A stretch of 64,000 bases of DNA from Hymenobacter busanensis (GTDB lineage Bacteria; Bacteroidota; Bacteroidia; Cytophagales; Hymenobacteraceae): positions 1 to 64,000 of the forward strand of contig NZ_VTWU01000011.1 of NCBI RefSeq assembly GCF_008727865.1. Direction: 5' to 3'. Position numbers and translations under genes: made by a program. Shown here one piece after another: positions 36,762-44,482 of this stretch. The notes under the pieces were generated by a model. It did not search any database. It had not been told where the DNA came from and saw only the letters and a list, made by a program, of their open reading frames with translations. Each line of letters opens with the position of its first letter. Positions within the stretch are counted from its first letter, which is position 1.

Positions 36762-37664
36762 CTAGTTAGCGGCGGTAATGGCGTTGAGAGCAACGAAATA
36801 AATGCGCTGTATTTCCCGGTTTAGGTTGGCTGGGTCCCCCATCGATTGTGTCAGTTCGGGCAGGATGCTGCTGTGCACCATTCCGTTAACTATTTGATAT
36901 AGCTCCTGCTGCACACGTAGCGAGTCAGTTGAATTGGCCGTGGCCACGGTTTGTGAGCGTCCAATGTCGCAGATGAGTCGCAGCACAATGCTCTGCTCTA
37001 AAAAAACGGCCAGCATCTCGCCCGCCTGTGCCTCCGTCAGGTGTTCCAAGTCCAGGTCGGGCATGTCTGCCACCACTCGCGTAATGGTGTCGGCGTAAGC
37101 CTCGCGGGTAATGGCATCGTCGAGCAGCGCGGAAGCGCCGCACACGTGGGTCATCAGGGCTGAAAGCACGGTCACCACCGGTTGCCCAACCAGTTGGCCC
37201 AGATTCAACCGGGTCAGGGTCGCGGCCAGTCCTTGCTGCCGAATATCGCCCAACACCGCTCCAAAAGTCGCAACGGCGCGGCCCGAGCGGCTGAGCCGTC
37301 GGGCTCCCGTACGGGCACCGCCAAGACCTTGAGCCACATAGTTCTTTACCGTGCGGCGCAGGCCGGAAAAGTTATTAGTCTTAACGGCCTTCTGAAAACC
37401 GCGCTGGCTGGTGTTGAAGCGGTTGGCAGGCAGCGGTACCGCAGGCTGTGCCCCTTCCTCGTCGGCCGGCTGGGTTGTATTAGTGGTTTCGTCCGTGTCT
37501 ACTCCATCGCCCGTGGGGGACGGTTCTTCCACCGGCCCGAGTGGCTCCTGCTGCGGGGAAACCGGTTCGGTTGCTGGTTTCTCTTCGGGAGGAAGGGGCT
37601 CAATCCAGTCGGGAATCAGCGGGATGGACGGCTTCGGGCCGCGGCGGTTGGCAGAGGTTCCCAC
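36762..37664 (-). CDS. qatB: QatB defence protein
   Basis: The 300 aa product starts MGTSANRRGPKPSIPLIPDW, the typical QatB opening, from a GTG codon at 37664. Residues 25-80 are Pro/Glu/Thr-rich linker. The rest is a helical domain (GLRRTVKNYVAQGLGGARTG, LNLGQLVGQPVVTVLSALMT, MLAVFLEQSIVLRLICDIG) with no known catalytic motif. It lies three bases after qatA and eight before qatC. QatB's role is undetermined; it is required together with the other three genes in characterised systems. Confidence 0.88.
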   Translation of the reverse strand: MGTSANRRGPKPSIPLIPDWIEPLPPEEKPATEPVSPQQEPLGPVEEPSPTGDGVDTDETTNTTQPADEEGAQPAVPLPANRFNTSQRGFQKAVKTNNFSGLRRTVKNYVAQGLGGARTGARRLSRSGRAVATFGAVLGDIRQQGLAATLTRLNLGQLVGQPVVTVLSALMTHVCGASALLDDAITREAYADTITRVVADMPDLDLEHLTEAQAGEMLAVFLEQSIVLRLICDIGRSQTVATANSTDSLRVQQELYQIVNGMVHSSILPELTQSMGDPANLNREIQRIYFVALNAITAAN

Positions 37665-37667
37665 GAG

Positions 37668-39572
37668 TTAGTCAGCGGTTTGCATTTGAGAAAGAAGGGT
37701 TTTCAAGGTTCCGCTCACCTGCGGGTCTTGCTGGAGGTTAGCCAGGAAGGTACGGCGGGCAGCTTTTCCATCGGGCGTCGTGAAAAAACCGAATTTGGTA
37801 CCGACCCAGACCCCCAGGTCCTTTGCTGCCACGCTGTTCATCATGGCGATAAGAGGCGCTTCAAGTGCTGACTGCTGCTGCACCAAGTACACTAAGCCAT
37901 CCACTGCTTTGGGTACCGTTTGCCAATCTCCAGTCGTCACGGCCTCGCGCTGGAGTTGCTCGAATAACAGCCGGGCCTGACTTGGAGTAAGCGCCTTTGC
38001 ATCCGCCTCGTGCTTCACAAATTGCATACGCACGCCAGTCAGCAGGGCCTGGTAGAGCGGCATGAGCGCCGGAGGAAGCTCCTCGCCCGGCTGAAAGCTC
38101 AAGACCCGCTCGCGGGAAATGAAAATGTACGGCCGCAAATCTACCTCTGCCAGGGCGGGCGCGAACTGCGCCCATTGCCGTAGCTCTTCCTCAACTGCAG
38201 GGGCAGTAGCAGCCGGCGTAACAGGCTTGGATTTCGCCTTCGGCTTAGCATCCGCCACTGGTTCGGGGTCGGTGGCTTCCAACTGCTGCACGGTAGCTGA
38301 CCGCCCGTCCGTGGCAGCTGTCACGTCGGCGACTACGGCTTCGTATTGCTCAGCATGGAAACGCTCCAATAGCATGAGTTTGGCTAGCACGTCGAGCTGC
38401 ACCTTTTGCTCTAAGCCGTAGATACGCGCCACGCGCTGGCGCATGAATAAAGTATTCAAAAACCGCTTGACGTTGCGTGGGTTACCGCGCAACTCCTTAG
38501 CCAACGTGCTGCCAAGCTGCTCCGCTACGTTAAGAATGTTGCGGAGGTCTTGGTTGGAGCCACCCAACTGCTCGGTAATAAAGGCGTAGGTCAGTTCCTT
38601 GTTGTCATAGGGCGTTTCACGGGCTTGCTCAAAGGCTGTGCAGATTTCGGCCAGCCGGGCTTTATCGTGCTGCAAGTGGTTTTGCAGCAGCAGAAACCGG
38701 ATGTAATTCTGCGTCTGTAGCGCGTTGAGCGAAGGCACTCGAATCGGAATTTGAATCAGCTTTTCCAGGTAGTGCTTCGTGTACTCGGCCTGCGACACCG
38801 GTAAGTCGGGAAAGTGGCGGCGCACGGCATATTCAATCATCTGCTCGTCGGTGGCCAGGATGAAGGCTGAGCCCTCCACGAACAGAAACAGCTTTACTGC
38901 CTCCAGAATGTCAATAACCGAAGTAGGCAAGCACCGGTCAAGGTCGTCTACCAAGACGACCAGACGCTCCACGCCGGCTTCTTTAATTAGGGCCTGCAGT
39001 TCATCACGAAAAGCCTGAATCTGCGCTGGCACGGTCGCTTGTTCCGGTTTCAACCAGTCTTCTTCTTCCGCCTCCACCGTCACGTTCACAGTTGTGCCGG
39101 CGGGCTTGGCTTCCTTGTCGGCGAATAAATCCTTGGCGCTGGCCAGCAGGCCAGGCAAACCAAAAAGGGCGGCTGGCGACATTCCCGTGGCAGCTGTCAT
39201 TGCCAGACTGCCGGCTACCTTGGCGGCTTTCAGCCAGTTGATACGCTTGAACAAACGCTTGCCCATCGCCACGGCCGAGGCTCCCACCGAGCGGCGGCTC
39301 AACAAGGCGTGCACCACCGCCTCCATCAGAGCCGATTTAGTGTCGTCATACCCTTGGTAGAGCCACCCGTTAAACGTCAGACACAGGGTCGTATCATCGT
39401 CCTTCAACTCTGCCTCAATAAGGGACAAAATCGAGGTTTTGCCCGCGCCCCAACTGCCGTGGATACCAACGGTGAGTGGGCGCAACTCTTCCTCCCGTAA
39501 TATCTCTACGATGGTCTGCGCGATGCGCCGATGTCCTAACAGGTCAACGTTTGTTTCTTTGTCGTTCCACAT
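37668..39572 (-). CDS. qatA: QatA, KAP-family P-loop ATPase
   Basis: This is the ATPase of the Qat anti-phage system, 634 aa. The Walker A motif is GSWGAGKTS (39-47) and the Walker B is in RLVVLVDDLDRCLP, a KAP-family signature. A hydrophobic stretch between them (AGSLAMTAATGMSPAALFG) is the usual KAP membrane-associated insert. The C-terminal 250 residues are helical without recognised motifs. It is the first gene of the minus-strand operon qatA-B-C-D. Base composition is less GC-rich than the flanking tra and copper genes, consistent with separate acquisition. Confidence 0.9.
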   Translation of the reverse strand: MWNDKETNVDLLGHRRIAQTIVEILREEELRPLTVGIHGSWGAGKTSILSLIEAELKDDDTTLCLTFNGWLYQGYDDTKSALMEAVVHALLSRRSVGASAVAMGKRLFKRINWLKAAKVAGSLAMTAATGMSPAALFGLPGLLASAKDLFADKEAKPAGTTVNVTVEAEEEDWLKPEQATVPAQIQAFRDELQALIKEAGVERLVVLVDDLDRCLPTSVIDILEAVKLFLFVEGSAFILATDEQMIEYAVRRHFPDLPVSQAEYTKHYLEKLIQIPIRVPSLNALQTQNYIRFLLLQNHLQHDKARLAEICTAFEQARETPYDNKELTYAFITEQLGGSNQDLRNILNVAEQLGSTLAKELRGNPRNVKRFLNTLFMRQRVARIYGLEQKVQLDVLAKLMLLERFHAEQYEAVVADVTAATDGRSATVQQLEATDPEPVADAKPKAKSKPVTPAATAPAVEEELRQWAQFAPALAEVDLRPYIFISRERVLSFQPGEELPPALMPLYQALLTGVRMQFVKHEADAKALTPSQARLLFEQLQREAVTTGDWQTVPKAVDGLVYLVQQQSALEAPLIAMMNSVAAKDLGVWVGTKFGFFTTPDGKAARRTFLANLQQDPQVSGTLKTLLSQMQTAD

Positions 39573-39617
39573 TGGAAAAAGCCTGAGTATTACTGCAAAA
39601 CCATCAACTATTTATCA

Positions 39618-39941
39618 ATGCTTACACTAGCTGAATGCTTGACGTTAAATAGCCGGGGAAAAACTATTTATACTATTGCCCGGGCAGTCTCCCCCGACGA
39701 GAAGCGGCAGTTGCTGGAGCAGTTTGCCGTCCTACACGCAGGTCAAAAGATTTGGCGGGTTAAGATGCACATGCCCAAGCGGCACATGCCATTTGCTCAA
39801 CACAGCAATATCCTGTTTCGTAGCAGCAAATTAGCAGTCAATGAACTGTTAATCGAATTTGATACCTCAACCATTACACGCAATAGTACAGAGCAGAATA
39901 TGGTTTGGGAAGTTATGCGTGGGTTCTTTGCCACGCGATAA
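39618..39941 (+). CDS. hypothetical protein divergent from qatA
   Basis: This is a 107 aa protein with no recognised domain or signal peptide. It has a helical N-terminal half (TIARAVSPDEKRQLLEQFAVL), a basic Met/His-containing stretch (KMHMPKRHMPFAQH) and a beta-like middle (LAVNELLIEFDTSTI). It starts only 45 bases from the qatA start, so the two share a divergent promoter region, and it could be functionally tied to the Qat operon. It is relatively AT-rich, like the qat genes. Confidence 0.45.
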   Translation: MLTLAECLTLNSRGKTIYTIARAVSPDEKRQLLEQFAVLHAGQKIWRVKMHMPKRHMPFAQHSNILFRSSKLAVNELLIEFDTSTITRNSTEQNMVWEVMRGFFATR

Positions 39942-40034
39942 CCTTGACTGCAGTTTACAACAGAGCCAGGTTTACTGCAATGGCATCCACCACGGCTACA
40001 ACAAGCCAACCTCATCAGCGGCCTTAATACTGGA

Positions 40035-40064
40035 AAAGCCCGGCCATAAATTTGGCCGGGCTTT
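40035..40064. terminator. bidirectional hairpin between convergent genes
   Basis: AAAGCCCGGCC (40035-40045) pairs perfectly with GGCCGGGCTTT (40054-40064) across an 8-base loop. A-rich on the left and T-rich on the right, it can terminate transcription from both the gene at 39618 and the convergent minus-strand gene ending at 40084. Confidence 0.75.
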
Positions 40065-40083
40065 ACTTATGGAGCGGGCGATG

Positions 40084-40344
40084 CTACTCCGTCCTGGTCA
40101 GTTCCTGCTGTAAGTGCTCTTGCAGTTGCTCGTAGGATTCCGGGCATAGCCGAATGACTGGCTCCTGGGCGGTGCAGTACAATAAGGTGGGGTCGGCCAG
40201 CGCCACTGCCCGGGCCCAGGCAGCCGCGGGCATTTCCGCGGAAAGGGGTAGCAACGGGGTGAATTCTTCTTGGATAAGCCGAATCACCAGCGCCTGCACG
40301 GTCGGGCAGAGGCTGGAAAAGCGGCGATAGGGGCTCGCAGCCAT
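40084..40344 (-). CDS. hypothetical protein
   Basis: The 86 aa product has no recognised family. It looks helical (CPTVQALVIRLIQEEFTPLL, CPESYEQLQEHLQQELTRTE) and has three Cys residues. The start at 40344 (MAASPYRRF) is preferred; the frame stays open to 40434 with hydrophobic sequence that is probably not translated. It ends 19 bases from the bidirectional terminator, which supports it being a real transcription unit. Confidence 0.4.
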   Translation of the reverse strand: MAASPYRRFSSLCPTVQALVIRLIQEEFTPLLPLSAEMPAAAWARAVALADPTLLYCTAQEPVIRLCPESYEQLQEHLQQELTRTE

Positions 40345-40888
40345 AACAGTAACGTCAACGGAAAGGAATGAAAACGCCTCGCCTACGGCCAACTTGGGGC
40401 CGGGCAGGAGATGGAGCAGCAGCCACCCGGCCACCCGGGAGGGCGCGGGGACAGCTGCGACGAGGAAGCGTTACGCGAGGGAGCCCACAAACAGGGCGGG
40501 CCGCTGCTGGATGGGCAGCGGCTGCCGGCGAGCCCAGCTCAGCCAGTCTGCGGCAAGGCCTGCTGACGAGGGGCAACTATGCAAAGCGTAGGATTTCAAA
40601 GCCAGCATACTCGGCAATCAGTTTGTCAGGCAAAGCTAGCCATTACGCCCATACTGGACGTAAGTTTGGCATTCTCGCCTGTAAAATTGTTAGTAATCGG
40701 GCCCAAAATTTGCCATGAGCATGGCCGGCGCTCGTTACGGTCGGTGCCTTACTTGGCTGAAGCCGAGCTTGAGCGCTTGCCGCACGCCTTGGTAGAACGC
40801 CGACACTCGCTCCTTATTGGAAATTATTTGCCAATTTCAGCTTCTACCTTAGGTTTTATCCTCATCAGCTACCCCTAGCGCTTCGTCC
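40345..40888. other. gene-poor stretch with a possible degraded gene
   Basis: These 544 bases hold no intact gene. From about 40570 to 40718 one plus frame reads KPAYSAISLSGKASHYAHTG and then RKFGILACKIVSNRAQNLP before a stop. A second frame, to 40878, reads LAEAELERLPHALVERRH. Both look protein-like and may be frameshifted parts of one lost gene. I do not recognise the family with confidence. The 5' part (40345-40570) is GC-rich without a clear frame. Confidence 0.3.
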
Positions 40889-41332
40889 ATGGAACAACCA
40901 AACAGCTGGGCCAACCTGCCGGAGCTCCTGCACCAGCTCGAAGCGGACCTCAGCGACCCGGCCGTGTATTACTTACTGGGCGGCCACTACTACGACCGCG
41001 ATAACCACCCGCAGCGCCGGCACTACCCGGCCGTGTTTTCCCTGCACCAAGGTGAGGTTGCCAACCTGGAGGTCGGCCCGGACTTCGTGTCCTTCGACGC
41101 GGAGTTTGTGCGCTACCCGGAAGACGACGAGCCGCACGCGCCCGGCCCCTGGGTAGACCGCTTTCGCGCGACCATTCCCTTCGCGCAGCTCTACCAACTG
41201 CTGCGCAAAGTCGTGCCCGCCGGGGAGGCAGTAGGCGAAACGCTTGCCTTTCTGCCGACCGAGGCGGTGTACTACAACGAGCGGGTTCACCGCGAGCATT
41301 ACCCGAACCCGTGGACCATTAACCAGCCCTGA
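40889..41332 (+). CDS. hypothetical protein, first of an orphan trio
   Basis: This is a 147 aa acidic soluble protein without signal peptide. Notable segments are LHQLEADLSDPAVYYLLGG, FSLHQGEVANLEVGPDFVSF and ATIPFAQLYQLLRKVVPAGE. Its layout parallels that of the next gene: a leading helix ending near a DP/NP turn and YYLL or HYLV, then FSLHQ or LHLHQ, then a hydrophobic strand and a late FxQLYQL or FDQVWQV helix. The two are probably distant paralogues. Function is unknown. It is separated by ten bases from the next gene. Confidence 0.6.
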   Translation: MEQPNSWANLPELLHQLEADLSDPAVYYLLGGHYYDRDNHPQRRHYPAVFSLHQGEVANLEVGPDFVSFDAEFVRYPEDDEPHAPGPWVDRFRATIPFAQLYQLLRKVVPAGEAVGETLAFLPTEAVYYNERVHREHYPNPWTINQP

Positions 41333-41342
41333 TTACTGCCTT

Positions 41343-41714
41343 ATGCCCCGCGAGCCGCATGCGTTAGTCGCCGTTCTGCACCACGTGCAAGCCGGCCTTG
41401 CCAACCCGCAGCACCATTACCTGGTGTGCACGAACTACTTTCAGACCGAAAGCGGGCCCGTGATGCTCGGTACCCTGCACCTGCACCAGAGTACGGTCTG
41501 GCAGCTGGTCATCGGCGCGGAAGACTTCACCTGCGAAGTGCTGCTTGACTCCACCGACCTCCAGCACCGCTCGCCCATCCGGGTGTCCTTTGACCAGGTC
41601 TGGCAGGTCATGCAAGGCGACGGCCCTCAGTTTGACGGGGATAATCCGGAAGACCTGCTCTACGAAAACACCAGTGCCCTCTCGGCCTTTGCCCGGCAGG
41701 GCCTGCCCCAGTAA
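41343..41714 (+). CDS. hypothetical protein, second of an orphan trio
   Basis: This is a 123 aa soluble acidic protein with no recognised family: LHHVQAGLANPQHHYLVCTN, then LGTLHLHQSTVWQLVIGAED and IRVSFDQVWQVMQGDGPQFD. It resembles the preceding protein in motif order. The ATG at 41343 follows the previous stop by ten bases; earlier in-frame codons overlap the previous gene and are not used. The next gene begins one base after its stop, so the three are very likely one operon. Confidence 0.6.
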   Translation: MPREPHALVAVLHHVQAGLANPQHHYLVCTNYFQTESGPVMLGTLHLHQSTVWQLVIGAEDFTCEVLLDSTDLQHRSPIRVSFDQVWQVMQGDGPQFDGDNPEDLLYENTSALSAFARQGLPQ

Positions 41715-41715
41715 G

Positions 41716-42093
41716 ATGGAAGAACTGCTCCAGCCCCGCCACCCGCTTGACAAGCACCACCAGGCCCAGCTGCAGGCCCTGCAGCAGCTGCCCGAAAGCC
41801 AGCGGGCCGAGATGGCCCGGCTGTTCCGCCTGGGCAACGCCACCTACCGCTATCAGCAGCTGGCCGACGGGGAGGTGACGGAAGCGGATTACCAGCACTG
41901 GCTGGAAGGGCTACCGGAGCGCTTTCGCCAGGCCATGGAGCGGGACGGCTTTGAAAGCGCCAAACGCAGCCTAGCCCTGCGCCGGCATGCGCTGGAGCGG
42001 CGCGACGTAGGCTACGCCGCGTTCATGCAGGCCATTCTCTCCCCGGAGGACTGGGCCTTTGAGCAGCAACAGCGCGCAGCTGCTGGCTTGTAG
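41716..42093 (+). CDS. hypothetical helical protein, third of an orphan trio
   Basis: The 125 aa product is rich in Gln, Glu, Arg and Leu and almost entirely helical (LQALQQLPESQRAEMARLF, ATYRYQQLADGEVTEADYQ, SAKRSLALRRHALERRDVG). No family was recognised. The start ATG at 41716 lies one base after the previous stop, a sign of translational coupling. It could be a partner or adaptor of the two preceding acidic proteins. That is inference from the operon only. Confidence 0.6.
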   Translation: MEELLQPRHPLDKHHQAQLQALQQLPESQRAEMARLFRLGNATYRYQQLADGEVTEADYQHWLEGLPERFRQAMERDGFESAKRSLALRRHALERRDVGYAAFMQAILSPEDWAFEQQQRAAAGL

Positions 42094-42298
42094 CAAGTAT
42101 TCAGCAGCGCCTAGCTGTCTCACTAGCTCCGTCCTGCTGCGTACCGGCTGCAGCCCCCGAGTACCTATGGTGATGGTCCCATGAGCCCATGCTGAGCCCA
42201 TTGCAATGGCGCGACTTTCCGCTAAAAATGGCGTTTACGCGCTCTGCGGGCACTTCTACAAATCCCTGCCCACGAGTGGTGAGCCCTTTGTGAGCCCT

Positions 42299-43627
42299 TT
42301 AGGACTCGGTGAGCGTGTACTGCGTGCCCACCCCGGTTTTGCCGGACTTCTGCAGCCAGCCGCCCTTTTCCAGCTCGCTCAGGTAACGGGTGGCGGTGGG
42401 CTTGCTGACGCCCAACTGCTGCTGCACTACGGTGTTGGTGATGCTGCCGTGCTGCCCGGCGTAGAGCAGCACCGGCGCCAAGTCGGCGCGCACGCCCTGG
42501 CCCTGCCAGTAGGCCACCGAGTAGGCGGCAAACGCTACCACGAAGCCCGAGGCCTCGAAGTAGAAGCGTGGGGCTGGCAGGTGCGCCGCGCGGCACTCAT
42601 TCAACATCTTGATGGTGCCGCGGCCCCAGGATTCGATGTAACCGGCCCGGAACAGGGTGTTGGCCACGTCCGGGTTGAAGGGCTTGGACGGGTGCTTGCG
42701 CAGCAGATTCTCCACGGTCCAGCTGTCGGGCAGGTGGCCCTCGTTCCAGAACTGCAGGCGGTCCTGGTACACGCTAATCTGCACGGGCGTGCCGCCGCTG
42801 TAATCTTTGTGGGCCAGCGCGTTGAGCAGCGCCTCGCGCAGGGCCGCCGCCGGGAAAGGCGGCTCCTCGACCCGGCCGGCGCCTTCGTAGCGCACCTGGG
42901 CCCGGGCGTACTTGGTTTGCAACAAATCCAAGGTGCGCTCTACCTGCACGAGCAGCGGCCCGTGCACCTCGTCCTGGTAGCGCAAATCGTCGTCCGTGGC
43001 AAAGAAGCCAATCTTGACGTAGGCGCCGGTAATGAACCGCTCGGGCGTGGGGTGAAACAGCAGCACGGCGGCCCGCTTCAGGTACTCCCCGTCGATGAGG
43101 TTCAGGTTGTCGAGCAGGGCTTCGTTGCCGTCGTGCAGTACCTGCTCGTCCACCCGCCCGCTTTTGGCGGCGCGCTGGCGAAATAAGTCAAAGGCTTCCG
43201 CCGATAAATCCGCCGCCGTGACGCCCGGCACCGGCACGCCGTCCCAGCGCTTGCCCTGCTTCTGCAGCAAAAACGCGCTCAACGCGGGGCCGCGCAGCTC
43301 CTGCTTGGTGCTGCCGCTGCGGAAGTGGTACTGGCCGCGGTAGCTGATGGGATAGGGATACGGCTCGACGACGATTTCCAGAAACTCCAGCCCGCCTTCT
43401 TCGTGGCGGTTGACTTCCACCAGGATGCCCATCAAATCGCGCACCTGGTTGGGCAAATCGTCCAGCAGCTTGCGGATGCCCGGCAGGCCCACCACCTGCC
43501 CATCGTCGTTTTTGCCGATGAAGATGCGGCCGCCCTGGGCGTTGGCAAAGCCGCAGATCCACTTGAAGTACTCCTCCCGCCACGATTCCTTCCACTCGAT
43601 GTTTTGCTGTTCGCGGGTGGTACTCAT
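42299..43627 (-). CDS. AlbA_2/Schlafen-like ATP-binding protein
   Basis: The 442 aa product opens with an AlbA_2 domain (about 8-130): EQQNIEWKESWREEYFKWIC, then GFANAQGGRIFIGKNDDGQV. Next comes a HATPase_c_4-type region with ALREALLNALAHKDYSGG and a C-terminal winged helix (TNTVVQQQLGVSKPTATRYL). Such proteins are often annotated as putative DNA-binding transcriptional regulators or helicase-like proteins and are common on mobile DNA and near defence genes. The start at 43627 (MSTTREQQN) is chosen because the AlbA_2 domain begins there; upstream in-frame sequence is not conserved-looking. Confidence 0.8.
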   Translation of the reverse strand: MSTTREQQNIEWKESWREEYFKWICGFANAQGGRIFIGKNDDGQVVGLPGIRKLLDDLPNQVRDLMGILVEVNRHEEGGLEFLEIVVEPYPYPISYRGQYHFRSGSTKQELRGPALSAFLLQKQGKRWDGVPVPGVTAADLSAEAFDLFRQRAAKSGRVDEQVLHDGNEALLDNLNLIDGEYLKRAAVLLFHPTPERFITGAYVKIGFFATDDDLRYQDEVHGPLLVQVERTLDLLQTKYARAQVRYEGAGRVEEPPFPAAALREALLNALAHKDYSGGTPVQISVYQDRLQFWNEGHLPDSWTVENLLRKHPSKPFNPDVANTLFRAGYIESWGRGTIKMLNECRAAHLPAPRFYFEASGFVVAFAAYSVAYWQGQGVRADLAPVLLYAGQHGSITNTVVQQQLGVSKPTATRYLSELEKGGWLQKSGKTGVGTQYTLTES

Positions 43628-43965
43628 AGCTGAAGGACGGGCGACGAATAAGGGAATGGGATGGATAACGGTCGGGCAAGTTACCCAATTCCCAGGCGGC
43701 AAACAGCGAGAAGCTTTCGGTTCATATACTGAAAAGCCGTTAAGAAGAGGCAATTACCCCGCTTAACACCAAAACGCAGCTCGACGTTAAAGCGCACCCG
43801 CTTTTTTGCACTGTGGGCTACCGAGTGGCAGCGCCCAGCGCGTCATTGCCGCAGGCACCCAGGCAGCACACCCCGTCCTCTGCGGAACCCAACAATGCCC
43901 ACCGGATGTATGCCCCATGCTCGAAGTAGGCCCAGGCCAACGGCACCAACTCAAACTACCTTACT
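43628..43965. other. intergenic region, nothing recognised
   Basis: This 338-base gap lies between the divergent AlbA_2 gene and the DUF2141 gene and should hold both promoters. No TAnnTTTG box with a correctly spaced TTG, repeat or stable hairpin was found. An overlapping plus-strand frame from 43806 is a shadow of the DUF2141 gene. Confidence 0.4.
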
Positions 43966-44397
43966 ATGAGCCAGCTTGCTGCTACGCTGCTCTCGGCAGC
44001 TTTCCTGTCCCTCGGTGCCACCCCCATCCCCGAGCCCACGGCCGTGAGCGTGGTAATAACCAATCTGCCTTCCAACAAGGCCACGCTGAAGCTGTACTTC
44101 TACAACGTGAAGGAAAACTTCCTAGTCCGCAACCACTACACGCTGCTCAAGCACATCAAGCCGGGCGGCAGCAACAAGGTAGTCTACCCAATTCAGCTTC
44201 CGCCTGGAAATTGGGCCATCGCCGTCACCCAAGACCTGAACGAAAACGATCTGGTTGACCGTAATATGTTGGGCATTCCGACCGAGCCGTTTGCCTTGTC
44301 CAACAACGTGAAGCCACGCTTCAAAATCCCGACCTTTGAGGAATGCATGTTCCGGGTGAGCGGCCCAACGACAACAGTCGCTATTACCATGAAGTGA
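43966..44397 (+). CDS. DUF2141 domain exported protein
   Basis: The 143 aa product has a signal peptide (QLAATLLSAAFLSLGATP) and a single beta-sandwich domain of DUF2141 type: VSVVITNLPSNKATLKLYFY, LPPGNWAIAVTQDLNENDLV, DRNMLGIPTEPFALSNN and FRVSGPTTTVAITMK. The GxWAIAVxQDxNxNxxxDxNxxGxPxEPFGxSNN pattern is diagnostic. Function is unknown; it is a small envelope protein widespread in Bacteroidetes and Proteobacteria. It stands alone between the orphan region and the copper block. Confidence 0.85.
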   Translation: MSQLAATLLSAAFLSLGATPIPEPTAVSVVITNLPSNKATLKLYFYNVKENFLVRNHYTLLKHIKPGGSNKVVYPIQLPPGNWAIAVTQDLNENDLVDRNMLGIPTEPFALSNNVKPRFKIPTFEECMFRVSGPTTTVAITMK

Positions 44398-44482
44398 GTC
44401 CGTGCCTAACCGGCCTGGCTAGAAAACGTAAACCCGGCCGCTCAGCATAAGCAGCCAGGTTTAAGGTAAGTAGGGTGCTGGG

